A DNA stretch of 64,000 bases, taken from positions 1,488,001 to 1,552,000 of the forward strand of contig NZ_CP156060.1 in assembly GCF_039778605.1 (NCBI RefSeq), given 5' to 3'. The position numbers and the translations under genes are program-made. The stretch is from Flavobacterium sp. WV_118_3. GTDB lineage: Bacteria; Bacteroidota; Bacteroidia; Flavobacteriales; Flavobacteriaceae. Of this stretch, positions 45,942-55,770 are shown in pieces (within the stretch, counting starts at the first letter, position 1; every line of letters starts with the position of its first letter). Below the pieces are notes generated by a model. It was not told the origin of the DNA, did not search any database, and worked only from the letters and a program-made list of their open reading frames with translations.

Positions 45942-46316
45942 TTACTCTTTTTTTACATCTTTTACGACCACCCTGTCGCTATAATTGATCACCTCTACTA
46001 TAATATCCTCATTCTTAGCATTTCTACCTTCAACAATATATAACTTTCCTTTATCCATAGGAACGTTACTTTTTGAAAAATCGACATCTCCATGCTGTAA
46101 GGTCTTTTTAATATCCTCTAATGACACCCAATTTTCAGCAAATTTTGCCGTGGTTGCATCCGAATACGTAATCGGCTTACTTCTCAGATCCTTTAAAACC
46201 CGACAGTTGGGCAAATAGCAAAACTCCGTTTTTTTCTCTTTAAAGAAAAATGCCAGGAACATCGATCCCAATAATAAACCAAATAAATAATACGCCAGAC
46301 GGAATTTGAATTTCAT
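45942..46316 (-). CDS. DUF4258 domain-containing protein, membrane-anchored
   Basis: A 124-residue protein with one N-terminal membrane helix (AYYLFGLLLGSMFLAFFF) and a C-terminal DUF4258-like domain (ENWVSLEDIKKTLQHGDVDF, YIVEGRNAKNEDIIVEVI). DUF4258 has a small BECR/RNase-like or barstar-like core and no known function in this setting. It is probably tethered on the periplasmic side. Single gene upstream of array B. Confidence 0.72.
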   Translation of the reverse strand: MKFKFRLAYYLFGLLLGSMFLAFFFKEKKTEFCYLPNCRVLKDLRSKPITYSDATTAKFAENWVSLEDIKKTLQHGDVDFSKSNVPMDKGKLYIVEGRNAKNEDIIVEVINYSDRVVVKDVKKE

Positions 46317-46374
46317 AATCTTTTAATTTGCTGCAAAAGTACTATTTGTTTAGCGCTATGCCAAACAACAGTTG

Positions 46375-47568
46375 CTAAAAAACAATCAGGTTGATATCGC
46401 GGTACGGAATCGAAAACCAATCGGATATCGATCGGTTGGTCAGAATACCGTGATAAAAGTAAATCCCGTTCTTTAGCGAGCGATTGCAACGGATCGCACT
46501 TTCCACACCGCCATCTTCGGCAATTTGAAGCAGGAACGGCGTAATAATATTACTAATCGACATCGAAGCTGTTTTGGAATAGCGCGATGGTATATTCGGC
46601 ACACAATAATGCACCACATTATGCTTGATAAAAGTCGGCTTTTCGTGCGTGGTGATTTCTGACGTTTCAAAGCAACCACCGGTATCAATACTGACATCGA
46701 TAATAATGGCACCACGTTTCATATTTTCGACCATCGTTTCCGATACGATAATCGGAGCGCGGTTCTTCCCTTTCATACATCCGATGGCTACATCGCAACG
46801 CATTAAAGATTTTAGTAGTGATTTTTCTTGTATGGTAGACGTAAAGATACGTTGGTTTAAGGTATTTTGTAATCGGCGTAGTTTGGTAATCGAATTGTCA
46901 AATACTTTTACACTAGCGCCTAATCCGATGGCTGTCCGCGCTGCATATTCGGCTACGGTTCCCGCACCAAGGATTACAACTTCTGTGGGACGTACGCCGG
47001 TTATATTTCCCAGTAAAAGTCCTTTCCCAAATGATTGGTTGATCATCAACTCTGCCGCGATCAGTACCGATGCGGTACCGGCAATTTCACTTAGCGATTT
47101 TACCGCCGGATACGAGCCGTCTTCATCCCGGATAAATTCAAATGCCAGTGCGGTGACTCTTTTTTCAGCCAAAGCTTCAAAATAAGCTTTGCGTTGCGTT
47201 TTAAGCTGTATTGCCGAAATCACCAGTGTTTGCGGATTCATCAGGTGAATTTCATCTATCGTAGGTGGCTCTACTTTTAAAATCATCGGACAACTAAAAA
47301 TCTTTTTTCGATCTTTTGTAATTTCCGCACCCGCCTCGCTATATTCCCGATCCGTAAAACTGGAACTCTCCCCTGCTCCGGACTCAATCAAAACGCGATG
47401 CCCGTGAAATGTCAGCGAATTAACCGCATCCGGTGTCAGACATATTCTTCGTTCCTGGTAAGAGATCTCTTTGGGTATCCCGATAAAAAGTTCACCTTTT
47501 TGTTTGGCGATTTCTAACTTTTCTTCTTGTGGAAGTAATTGTTGTCTGGTAAATGGGGTCAATGACAT
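46375..47568 (-). CDS. ald: alanine dehydrogenase / PNT family
   Basis: A 397-residue enzyme from this start (MSLTPFTRQQ) that interconverts L-alanine and pyruvate with NAD. It has the family N-terminus IGIPKEISYQERRICLTPDAV, with substrate-binding residues, and the NAD-binding glycine loop VVILGAGTVAEYAAR. In Flavobacteriaceae this long form with a divergent C-terminus often sits next to tsaE and porX, as here. Two in-frame ATGs (47580, 47568) are possible. Confidence 0.9.
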   Translation of the reverse strand: MSLTPFTRQQLLPQEEKLEIAKQKGELFIGIPKEISYQERRICLTPDAVNSLTFHGHRVLIESGAGESSSFTDREYSEAGAEITKDRKKIFSCPMILKVEPPTIDEIHLMNPQTLVISAIQLKTQRKAYFEALAEKRVTALAFEFIRDEDGSYPAVKSLSEIAGTASVLIAAELMINQSFGKGLLLGNITGVRPTEVVILGAGTVAEYAARTAIGLGASVKVFDNSITKLRRLQNTLNQRIFTSTIQEKSLLKSLMRCDVAIGCMKGKNRAPIIVSETMVENMKRGAIIIDVSIDTGGCFETSEITTHEKPTFIKHNVVHYCVPNIPSRYSKTASMSISNIITPFLLQIAEDGGVESAIRCNRSLKNGIYFYHGILTNRSISDWFSIPYRDINLIVF

Positions 47569-47642
47569 GATTTTACGCAATAATTTGCACTAATGTACAA
47601 CTTTTTTTGTGATAAATAACTTATTAATGACTGACTTACAGG

Positions 47643-48053
47643 CTAATTTCGCAGTTCCAGTAACCGCTTACCGCCTGGTAGTAATTTTATATGGATAGCC
47701 GCATGATCGATCGGAATCAGATTGGGTGTTTTTTCCGGCCATTCAATAAAACACCAGTCACCCGAATAGAAATATTCGTCGATTCCCATATCGTACGCTT
47801 CCTCTTCGGTATGCAACCGATACAGATCGAAATGATAAATGCGTTCACCATTGTGACCTTCGTATTCGTTAACCAGTGAAAAAGTCGGGCTACTCGCCAT
47901 ATCCCGCACGCCTAATTCACTGACCAAAGCTTTGATCAATGTCGTTTTTCCCACACCCATTTCGGCATGAAACGTAACTACTTTTTTCAGGTTTTGTGAC
48001 AAGATTTGTCGGGCCACATCCTGAATCTCTTCCAGCGCGAAAGTTCTTTGCAT
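47643..48053 (-). CDS. tsaE: tRNA threonylcarbamoyladenosine biosynthesis ATPase TsaE
   Basis: A 136-residue P-loop ATPase that supports t6A modification of ANN-decoding tRNAs. Walker A is AEMGVGKTT (30-38), followed by SSPTFSLVNEY, the DLYR motif in YHFDLYRLHTEEEA and the late FIEWPEK. The frame opens at 48074, but the -7 box at 48072-48079 overlaps it; the ATG at 48053 (MQRTFALEE) gives the usual start. Confidence 0.95.
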   Translation of the reverse strand: MQRTFALEEIQDVARQILSQNLKKVVTFHAEMGVGKTTLIKALVSELGVRDMASSPTFSLVNEYEGHNGERIYHFDLYRLHTEEEAYDMGIDEYFYSGDWCFIEWPEKTPNLIPIDHAAIHIKLLPGGKRLLELRN

Positions 48054-48071
48054 ACTGCTCTCCATATTGAA

Positions 48072-48079
48072 CAAATATA
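48072..48079 (-). promoter_or_regulatory. -7 box of tsaE
   Basis: TATATTTG on the minus strand matches TAnnTTTG, 19 bp before the ATG at 48053, and sits just downstream of the porX terminator. Confidence 0.5.
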
Positions 48080-48128
48080 ATTATTTTATTCAAACGATAT
48101 TACATAATTTCCTACATTAAATCGGATC

Positions 48129-48153
48129 AAAAAAGGGCTTTTTTAGCCCTTTC
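48129..48153 (-). terminator. terminator after porX
   Basis: The stem AAAGGGCT/AGCCCTTT with a short loop, followed by a T run on the minus strand, 9 bp beyond the porX stop. Confidence 0.75.
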
Positions 48154-48159
48154 TGTTTT

Positions 48160-49713
48160 TTATTTCGGATTAAAGATCAACAATGGAATGATCATCTCCT
48201 CTAGCGAGATTCCCCCGTGTTGGTACGTATTGCGGTAGTAACTCACATAATGATTATAATTGTTTACATACGCCAAAAACAGGTCATTTTTGGCAAAAAT
48301 ATACGAACTACTCATATTGATCGCCGGCAAACCAATTTTCTTCGGATCTTTTACCGCATACACATCTTTATCTTCATACGTCAGACTTCGACCGGTTTTA
48401 TAACGTAGGTTCAAACTTGTATTTTTGTCACCAATTACTTTCGATGGGTTTTTACAGTTAATGGTTCCGTGGTCGGTGGTTAATATCAACTTAAATCCCA
48501 GTTGTTGCGCCTGCTGTATAATTTCCAGTAACGGCGAATTTCGGAACCAGCTCAGCGTTAACGAACGATAGGCTTTGTCGTTCGATGCCAACTCTTTTAC
48601 AACATCCATTTCGGTTTTCGCATGGGATAACATATCCACAAAATTGTAGACAATCGTGGTCAGATCATTATTTTTTAAGGTCTTAAAGTTATCGACCAGC
48701 TTTTTACCGTCTTTAAAATTCGTAATTTTATAGTATTCCTGTTTGATGTCGATACGCAGTCGTTTTAACTGTTCCGCTAAAAATTCGCCTTCGAACAGAT
48801 TTTTACCGCCTTCGTCCACATCGTTTTTCCAGTATTGCGGATACATTTTTTCCATATCCAAGGGCAATAATCCGGAGAATATCGCATTACGGGCATATTG
48901 TGTTGCCGTTGGTAAAATCGAATAATAACTAATCTCTTTTTCCAGTTTATAATGATTGTTTACGACGCCTTCAAAGGCTTTCCATTGATCATAACGTAAG
49001 TTGTCGATCACCACAAATAATATCGGTGCTTCTTTTTTACGGATTTCAGGCACCACCATTTCTTTAAATAACTGATGGGACATTATGGGCGCATCGGCTT
49101 TCGGATCAAACCAACTTTGGTAGTTCTTTTCGATAAATTTACCGAATTGAGAATTGGCTTCCAACTTCTGACTTTCCAAAATTTCGACCATACTCTGGTC
49201 TTCGATATTTTCGAGTTCCATTTCCCAAAACACCAATCGTTTGTACAGGTCAATCCAATCTTCAAAAGAATTCACCATCGCCATATCCATAGCAATTTTC
49301 CGGAATTCCTTCTGATAATCCAGCGTCGTTTTTTCGGAAATCAGTCGGGAATGATCCAGGTTTTTTTTAAGACTTAATAAAATCTGATTTGGATTTACCG
49401 GCTTGATCAGATAATCGGCTATCTTAGAACCAATTGCTTCTTCCATGATATATTCTTCTTCACTTTTCGTGATCATAATCACCGGTACCGCCGATTTTTT
49501 CTCTTTAATTTCGGACAACGTCTCCAGTCCGCTTAAACCAGGCATGTTCTCATCCAGAAAAACAATATCGAAATTTTCTTCGTCGAATATATCGATTGCA
49601 TCCTGACCGTTGTTACAGGTTGTAACGCTATATCCTTTTTTCTCCAGAAATAATATGTGCGGCTTTAACAAATCAATCTCGTCATCTACCCAAAGTATTT
49701 TAATCGTGCTCAT
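48160..49713 (-). CDS. porX: T9SS response regulator/phosphatase PorX
   Basis: A 517-residue regulator: N-terminal receiver domain with the acidic pair D10/D11 and phospho-acceptor D54 (VFLDENMPG), a helical linker, then a PglZ/alkaline-phosphatase-like domain with metal motifs VVIDNLRYDQW and TTDHGTINCKNPS. In Porphyromonas PorX, with PorY, controls the type IX secretion system, and its effector domain is a phosphodiesterase. A T9SS cargo protein is encoded at 60955 in this window. tsaE and ald follow on the same strand. Confidence 0.93.
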   Translation of the reverse strand: MSTIKILWVDDEIDLLKPHILFLEKKGYSVTTCNNGQDAIDIFDEENFDIVFLDENMPGLSGLETLSEIKEKKSAVPVIMITKSEEEYIMEEAIGSKIADYLIKPVNPNQILLSLKKNLDHSRLISEKTTLDYQKEFRKIAMDMAMVNSFEDWIDLYKRLVFWEMELENIEDQSMVEILESQKLEANSQFGKFIEKNYQSWFDPKADAPIMSHQLFKEMVVPEIRKKEAPILFVVIDNLRYDQWKAFEGVVNNHYKLEKEISYYSILPTATQYARNAIFSGLLPLDMEKMYPQYWKNDVDEGGKNLFEGEFLAEQLKRLRIDIKQEYYKITNFKDGKKLVDNFKTLKNNDLTTIVYNFVDMLSHAKTEMDVVKELASNDKAYRSLTLSWFRNSPLLEIIQQAQQLGFKLILTTDHGTINCKNPSKVIGDKNTSLNLRYKTGRSLTYEDKDVYAVKDPKKIGLPAINMSSSYIFAKNDLFLAYVNNYNHYVSYYRNTYQHGGISLEEMIIPLLIFNPK

Positions 49714-49821
49714 ATGTGCTTGGTTTAGTAATTCTACTGCAATTTATTGTTTTAAGAACTCAACGAGGTTAAATTTATTATAAAACTAATCCCGGTTTAT
49801 CGTTATTTTTCACGCCTTTCG

Positions 49822-50730
49822 CTATATCCATTCCGATGCGGTTTCGTATTGCTCCGGGAAATACGTCAGATATTGTACCATTCGCGGTTTTGTTCCGTGG
49901 TTAGCACTCGCACAATGCGGTAAAGCCTGATGCCAGATCACAAAATCGCCTGCTTTTCCGGTAACCGGAATGGCTTCTAAAGTTTGTAAAGCAACTTCCC
50001 GCGGGTTCTCCTCTTCTTTTAAACCTGACATCCATTTGCCTATTTCGTTATGAAAACCGGGTACGCAATGAAAAGCACCATCTTCCGGCCCGCAATCCGT
50101 AAGATACAACAAGCCCTGTAATCCAAGCGGAATCGGTTGTTTTAAGCTGACATCCCAATGCAGCGGACTTCCTAAAAAGTGATACGAATCGGTTTCCGGC
50201 GGATTAAAGCTTACTTTATCGATGGTTTTAAAAATTTTATCCGTGCCATATAATTGTTCATACGCTTTGCGAATACGTTCGGAACTACGGTTTTTGTTTA
50301 GTATCGGATGATCGGAAAAAGTCAGCATCAAGCCTCTTTGTCCTTCATGCTGTCGGTACCAACCGTCACGATCTTCCGGTTTTCGATCTAAAAATTCCCA
50401 TATGGCGCGAACGGTGGCGTTACAATCTTCTTCCGAAATAGCATTTCGCACAACCACATAACCATTGGTTTCCCAAAATTGCAAATCGGCTTCCGATAAA
50501 ACATCCGTTGTCATTGTTTCCGATTGCAATCTGTCATCGGTATGACGGCTTGCGATCCAATCGTAAAACTGATGCAATTCCGGTTTTTCAAAATACAGGT
50601 AACGCATGACTTCTTCTATTCCGATACCATAGCGGTAAAGCGTTTCCAATTCCTGATTCCAACTTTCCGGATTGGCTTTTTCAGGATATAAAGCCCGCGT
50701 CCAGAGTTGTTCTAAAATCTGATATTCCAT
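49822..50730 (-). CDS. phytanoyl-CoA dioxygenase family (PhyH) protein
   Basis: A 302-residue Fe(II)/2-oxoglutarate dioxygenase. The metal triad is HxD in SPLHWDVSLKQP and a distal His in WHQALPHCASANHG, and the 2-oxoglutarate Arg lies in GTKPRMVQYLT. The N-terminal 90 residues are helical and not part of the core. The substrate is unknown. The frame opens at 50754, but the promoter box at 50752-50759 overlaps that point, so the ATG at 50730 (MEYQILEQLW) is used. Confidence 0.88.
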   Translation of the reverse strand: MEYQILEQLWTRALYPEKANPESWNQELETLYRYGIGIEEVMRYLYFEKPELHQFYDWIASRHTDDRLQSETMTTDVLSEADLQFWETNGYVVVRNAISEEDCNATVRAIWEFLDRKPEDRDGWYRQHEGQRGLMLTFSDHPILNKNRSSERIRKAYEQLYGTDKIFKTIDKVSFNPPETDSYHFLGSPLHWDVSLKQPIPLGLQGLLYLTDCGPEDGAFHCVPGFHNEIGKWMSGLKEEENPREVALQTLEAIPVTGKAGDFVIWHQALPHCASANHGTKPRMVQYLTYFPEQYETASEWI

Positions 50731-50751
50731 AAGGTTTCTAAAAATCGTACT

Positions 50752-50759
50752 CAAAAATA
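50752..50759 (-). promoter_or_regulatory. -7 box of the PhyH gene
   Basis: TATTTTTG on the minus strand matches TAnnTTTG, 22 bp before the ATG at 50730. Confidence 0.5.
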
Positions 50760-50900
50760 AAGATTTTTATTACTAATTAACTTTTAGACCGATACTTTTA
50801 CACTCAAAATGCACTATTATTTTGATTCACACAATCCTCTTTACAAAGAATTTCGTTTTCATCAGTTTGGACACTTTTGTAAAAAGTAAAGACAGCCCTC

Positions 50901-50929
50901 TTGTTCATCCTAAAAATAATGTATCTTTA
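50901..50929 (+). promoter_or_regulatory. promoter of the metal-efflux operon
   Basis: TTG (50901-50903), 18-nt spacer and TATCTTTA (50922-50929, one mismatch to TAnnTTTG). The box ends 5 bp before the ATG at 50935, so the first message may be leaderless or nearly so. Confidence 0.5.
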
Positions 50930-50934
50930 CCGTC

Positions 50935-51264
50935 ATGAAATGGTTAACAGTCCTTTTATCGTTCTACTTTGTCCTGCTCGCCAGCATACCTTGTGCGGAT
51001 GCAGCGACGGGTCATACCCATTTCCGGGTACAAAACGAAACACCTGTTGACCATGAAGGACATTCGCACGAAAAACAAGGCGATTTGTGTTCTCCATTTT
51101 GTGTATGCAACTGTTGCGGAGCGCAAATTATGAATTATGCTCCTGTAATTGCTTTCGCAGTACAACCAATCACTCCTGTAATTACAACACCTACACCAAG
51201 TTACCAGTCCGTATTCTATTCCGGTTACTATGGTAGTATCTGGCAACCCCCTCAATTGGTATAA
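50935..51264 (+). CDS. small exported Cys/His-rich protein (DUF6660-like)
   Basis: A 109-residue protein with a signal peptide (cleavage near ADA, residue 24), a His-rich stretch (GHTHFRVQNETPVDHEGHSH) and a Cys cluster CSPFCVCNCCG. Proteins of this type (DUF6660 in my memory) commonly head CusA/CzcA efflux operons in Flavobacteria. Both clusters suggest periplasmic binding of Cu, Zn or similar ions. The gene is 90 bp upstream of the RND pump. Confidence 0.78.
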   Translation: MKWLTVLLSFYFVLLASIPCADAATGHTHFRVQNETPVDHEGHSHEKQGDLCSPFCVCNCCGAQIMNYAPVIAFAVQPITPVITTPTPSYQSVFYSGYYGSIWQPPQLV

Positions 51265-51354
51265 TAACCCTGCAATAGCGGGGTAAGAAGTCATGTAGCA
51301 TTGCTACCCGATACAGGCATTTCCTGCCTATTCTTATTTATATTATACCAAAAC

Positions 51355-54300
51355 ATGCTTGATAAAATAATTCATTTTAGTATCAACAATAAATTTATTG
51401 TTGGACTATTTACCCTTATATTAGTAGCGGTGGGTGGCTATTCGGCCTACACCCTCCCTATTGACGCTTTACCCGATATTACCAATAATCAGGTACAGAT
51501 CATCACCAGTTCCCCTACACTGGCTACCCAGGAGGTCGAACAATTTATTACCTACCCGATCGAACAGGCGGTAAAACCGATTCCAAAAATCGTCGAATTG
51601 CGCTCCATCAGCCGCTTTGGACTGAGTGTTGTAACCGTTGTTTTTGAGGAAAGTGCCGATATTTACTGGGCGCGCGCTCAAATTTCGGAACGTCTTAAAG
51701 AAGCCGAAAACACCATCCCAAGAGGTGTCGGATCGCCCGAAATGGCTCCGGTGAGTACCGGTTTGGGTGAAATCTACCAATATGTGGTTTTCCCTGAAAA
51801 AGGTTATGAAGAAAAATACGATGCTACACAACTGCGTACCATTCAGGATTGGATCATCAAGCCACAATTAATCGGTACCAAAGGTGTCGCGGAAGTTAAC
51901 ACGCTTGGCGGTTACCTGAAACAATATGAAATTGCCGTTCAGCCCGACAAGCTGAAAAGTATGAATACCACCATTTCGGAGATATTCGATGCCCTCGAAG
52001 TCAACAATGAAAATACCGGCGGTGCTTATATCGACAAAAAACCGTATGCCTATTTTATCCGTGGTATCGGAATGGTAAACGGTATCGACGACATCAATAA
52101 AATCGTGGTTAAAAACCAAAATGGTATTCCAATCCTTATCCGCGATGTAGCCCAGGTCCGCATTGGCAGTAGTATTCGTTACGGCGCTGTGACCAAAGAC
52201 GGCAAAGGCGAAGAAGTGAGCGGTATGGTGATGATGCTAAAAGGCGAAAACAGCGGTCAGGTGGTAACCCGTGTAAAGGAAAAAATGGAGCAGATTAAAA
52301 AATCGCTTCCTGAAGGTGTTTCAATCGAGCCCTTTATGGATCGTACCCAATTGGTCAATAAAGCGATCTCCACGGTAGAGAAAAACCTGATTGAAGGCGC
52401 CTTAATTGTAATTTTTATCCTGGTTTTACTACTCGGAAACTGGCGCGCCGGCCTGGTTGTCGCTTCGGTTATTCCACTTTCGTTACTATTTGCCATTTCG
52501 ATGATGCGTTTGTTTGGCGTTAGCGGTAACCTGATGAGCCTTGGAGCGATCGATTTTGGACTAATTGTAGACGGAGCCGTCATTATAGTCGAAGCGATTA
52601 TTCACCGATTGCAGGTAGGTCGTAAGGGCGCACTCACCAAACAACAGATGAACGAAGAAGTTTTTCAGGCGGCTTCCAAAATCCGTAGTAGCGCGGCTTT
52701 CGGGGAAATCATTATCCTGATTGTGTATTTACCGATCCTCGCCTTGGTTGGCATCGAAGGAAAAATGTTTGGACCAATGGCACAAACGGTATCTTTTGCC
52801 ATTTTAGGAGCCTTCATTTTGTCATTAACCTATGTCCCAATGATGAGTGCACTCGTCCTTAAAAAAGAAACCGGACATAAAAAGAATATCAGCGATACGA
52901 TTATTGAAAAACTATATCACTTTTATGCACCCATTTTAGAAAAAGCCTTACGTGCCAAAGCCGTTATTATCGGTGTGGCGGTTGCTTTATTTGCTGCGGC
53001 ATTACTCCTTTTCAATACACTGGGCGGCGAATTTATTCCGACGTTAGACGAAGGTGATATCGCGACACATCTGATCATCGCTTCTGGAAGTTCGTTATCG
53101 CAGGAAGTCGAAGCGACTACCAAAGCCGAGCAGATTTTAAAAGCCAAATTCCCCGAAATCAAAATGATTGTAACGAAAATCGGTAGTGCCGAAATTCCAA
53201 CCGATCCGATGCCGATAGAAGCCGGCGATATGATCATTCTTCTAAAAGACAAAGACGAATGGACTTCGGCTACGACTAAAGAAGAGCTGATGGAAAAAAT
53301 GGAAAAGGCGTTGGAAGATATTCCGGGCGCAACAACCGAGTTTTCCCAACCGATTCAAATGCGTTTTAACGAGTTGATGACTGGCGTACGAAGCGATGTC
53401 GCCATTAAAATCTTTGGTGAAGATATCGATATGCTCGTTAGCAAAGGAGACGAAGTAATGCAGCTGATCCAGGGAATACCGGGCGTTTCGGATGCCAAAC
53501 TGGAACGTGTGGCCGGTTTACCGCAAATTACTGTTCGCTACAATAAGGACAAAATGGCATTATACGGTTTAAAAATCGGTGATCTGAATAAAGTAATCCG
53601 AATGGGATTTGCCGGTGAAGCTGCCGGATTGGTCTATGAAGGTGAAAAACGCTTTGATCTTGTGGTACGTCTGGAAAGCGACAGTCGTCAGGATATTTCC
53701 AATTTAAAGGCTCTTTATATCACCTTGCCGTCCGGAAATCAGATTCCGCTGGAACAGGTTGCTGATATTAATTATGAGGATGGACCAATGCAAATTAGTC
53801 GTGAAGATGGTAAGCGTCGTATCGTGGTTGGTTTTAACGTACGTGGTACGGATGTCAAATCGGTCGTGGAAAAAATCCAGCAAAAACTTGATGCCCGACT
53901 TAAACTTCCGGATGGCTACTATGTGACCTATGGTGGTCAGTTTGAAAACCTTATTGAAGCCAATAAACGACTTGCAGTAGCCGTTCCGGTAGCATTAGCT
54001 ATGATCTTTATTCTCTTATACTTTACTTTTAAATCAGTACACCAATCTATATTGATTTTCACAGCAATTCCATTGGCCGCAATCGGTGGTGTTTTTGCAC
54101 TTTGGTTACGGGATATGCCTTTTAGTATTTCAGCCGGAGTGGGCTTTATCGCCCTATTTGGTGTCGCCGTACTCAACGGAATTGTACTGATCGGTTATTT
54201 TAACCAGTTAAAAAATGAAGGAATGACCAATATTTACGACCGGATTCGCGAAGGAACCAAAGTGCGACTACGACCGGTAATTATGACCGCAGCTGTGGCT

Positions 54301-54495
54301 TCATTAGGTTTTCTTCCGATGGCAATCAGTTCCAGTGCCGGTGCCGAAGTGCAAAAACCATTGGCAACCGTGGTTATTGGCGGATTGGTAACAGCAACCT
54401 TGCTAACCTTAATTGTACTTCCGATTTTGTATCTCTATTTTGAAAAAGAAACTCCAAAAAATAATACGGATAATCCGGAAAATAACGCGTTATGA
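51355..54495 (+). CDS. heavy-metal RND efflux pump, CusA/CzcA family
   Basis: A 1046-residue inner-membrane proton-antiport pump. Landmarks are LPIDALPDITNNQVQI near helix 1, GAIDFGLIVDGAVIIVEA in helix 4 (the Asp residues carry protons), TLDEGDIATHL, and the HME-RND segment GRIxSVEx-like region MPIEAGDM. No cusF domain is fused. The CzcA-like DFGxxVDG motif suggests Zn/Co/Cd or Cu/Ag export; the metal cannot be fixed from sequence alone. The start at 51355 was chosen because the longer frame adds 18 residues without family character. It is coupled by ATGA to the outer-membrane gene. Confidence 0.93.
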   Translation: MLDKIIHFSINNKFIVGLFTLILVAVGGYSAYTLPIDALPDITNNQVQIITSSPTLATQEVEQFITYPIEQAVKPIPKIVELRSISRFGLSVVTVVFEESADIYWARAQISERLKEAENTIPRGVGSPEMAPVSTGLGEIYQYVVFPEKGYEEKYDATQLRTIQDWIIKPQLIGTKGVAEVNTLGGYLKQYEIAVQPDKLKSMNTTISEIFDALEVNNENTGGAYIDKKPYAYFIRGIGMVNGIDDINKIVVKNQNGIPILIRDVAQVRIGSSIRYGAVTKDGKGEEVSGMVMMLKGENSGQVVTRVKEKMEQIKKSLPEGVSIEPFMDRTQLVNKAISTVEKNLIEGALIVIFILVLLLGNWRAGLVVASVIPLSLLFAISMMRLFGVSGNLMSLGAIDFGLIVDGAVIIVEAIIHRLQVGRKGALTKQQMNEEVFQAASKIRSSAAFGEIIILIVYLPILALVGIEGKMFGPMAQTVSFAILGAFILSLTYVPMMSALVLKKETGHKKNISDTIIEKLYHFYAPILEKALRAKAVIIGVAVALFAAALLLFNTLGGEFIPTLDEGDIATHLIIASGSSLSQEVEATTKAEQILKAKFPEIKMIVTKIGSAEIPTDPMPIEAGDMIILLKDKDEWTSATTKEELMEKMEKALEDIPGATTEFSQPIQMRFNELMTGVRSDVAIKIFGEDIDMLVSKGDEVMQLIQGIPGVSDAKLERVAGLPQITVRYNKDKMALYGLKIGDLNKVIRMGFAGEAAGLVYEGEKRFDLVVRLESDSRQDISNLKALYITLPSGNQIPLEQVADINYEDGPMQISREDGKRRIVVGFNVRGTDVKSVVEKIQQKLDARLKLPDGYYVTYGGQFENLIEANKRLAVAVPVALAMIFILLYFTFKSVHQSILIFTAIPLAAIGGVFALWLRDMPFSISAGVGFIALFGVAVLNGIVLIGYFNQLKNEGMTNIYDRIREGTKVRLRPVIMTAAVASLGFLPMAISSSAGAEVQKPLATVVIGGLVTATLLTLIVLPILYLYFEKETPKNNTDNPENNAL

Positions 54496-55766
54496 AGATG
54501 ACATTCAATATAAAAACGGATAGTATTTTATTTAAACATACTATTCACATAATAGCTATTTTAGCATTAATTATCAAACCTATAAACACTACTGCACAAA
54601 CAAATCTATCATTAAAAGAAGTGGTCGAAACGGGTATAAAAAACAACCTGGGCATTCAGGCTTCCGAACTGGAAAGCAAGATGCACAATCAGTTGACGCG
54701 TTCGGCTTTTGAGATTCCGAAAACCGAATTATCCGGTACGTTTGGACAGATTAATTCGAATGCTAAGGATAAAAATTTTGGCGTTTCCCAAAGCTTTAAC
54801 CCGTTTCAATATGGTGCCAAAAAGAAATGGCTCAACGAAAACAATGTCGCCGGACAATTAAAAGTCAAAGCCACACAACAGGATATCACGTTTAACATCC
54901 GTCAGGCATGGAATACCATGTTGTTTTATACCAAACAAAACCAATTGCTGAACCAACAAAACCTATTGATGGAAAAATTTGTACGATCGGCTTCCCTAAA
55001 ATTCCAAACAGGTGAAAGTAATTCACTCGAAAAGACCATTGCGATTGCCAAGCAACAGGAATTACAACAACTGATCAAACAAAACGAAGCCAAATTATGG
55101 GTGGAAAAGTCAAAAATCAAAACCCTGATCAACAGGGATTCCGACTTCACTCCTGCTGATACTGTTTTTGCTCCGATGGTGACATTGGCAGTAGCCGACA
55201 GTTCGCGATTAAAACAGAACAGCAACCTGCAATTGGCGGCGCAACAAATTCAGATTGCCGAAGCAGCCAAAAAGGTCGAAAAGTCCGCTTTTTTCCCGGA
55301 TATTACCGCGGGCTATGCGATTCAATCCATTACTGGTACTCAGGAAATAAACGGACAAAGTGTAGACTATGACAATGCCTTGCGTTTTCAGACGTTTTCG
55401 GTAGGTATTGCTATTCCGATTTTTGCCGGTAGTACCGTTGCTAAAACCAAAGCCGCTCAAAGCAATATCGAAATGCAGCAAAAAAATGCCGCTTATGTCG
55501 AAAGTCAGTTAAAAAGTCAGTTCCAACAACAGTTTGAAGAATTAAAAACCTATCAGTCTCTGGTCGATTATTATCAGGGTACCGCTTTACCAAATGCTAA
55601 AAAAATCAGTACCAATGCGACAAAGGCCTATCAAAACGGTGATATTTCGTATGTAGAATACGTTCAAAGCATCGAAACCGCCTTAACCATCCGACTGAAT
55701 TACAGCAATGCCATCCACAATTACAATCAAACTGCGATTAATATCCAGTATTTAATCCATCAATAA
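54492..55766 (+). CDS. TolC/CusC-type outer-membrane efflux protein
   Basis: A 424-residue outer-membrane factor with a signal sequence (around IIAILALIIKPINTTAQ) and two helical repeats of the OEP fold (LKEVVETGIKNNLGIQASELE; ISYVEYVQSIETALTIRLNY). Its ATG overlaps the RND pump stop by 4 bp. It provides the channel for tripartite efflux with the RND pump and the fusion protein. Confidence 0.9.
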   Translation: MKMTFNIKTDSILFKHTIHIIAILALIIKPINTTAQTNLSLKEVVETGIKNNLGIQASELESKMHNQLTRSAFEIPKTELSGTFGQINSNAKDKNFGVSQSFNPFQYGAKKKWLNENNVAGQLKVKATQQDITFNIRQAWNTMLFYTKQNQLLNQQNLLMEKFVRSASLKFQTGESNSLEKTIAIAKQQELQQLIKQNEAKLWVEKSKIKTLINRDSDFTPADTVFAPMVTLAVADSSRLKQNSNLQLAAQQIQIAEAAKKVEKSAFFPDITAGYAIQSITGTQEINGQSVDYDNALRFQTFSVGIAIPIFAGSTVAKTKAAQSNIEMQQKNAAYVESQLKSQFQQQFEELKTYQSLVDYYQGTALPNAKKISTNATKAYQNGDISYVEYVQSIETALTIRLNYSNAIHNYNQTAINIQYLIHQ

Positions 55767-55770
55767 TACC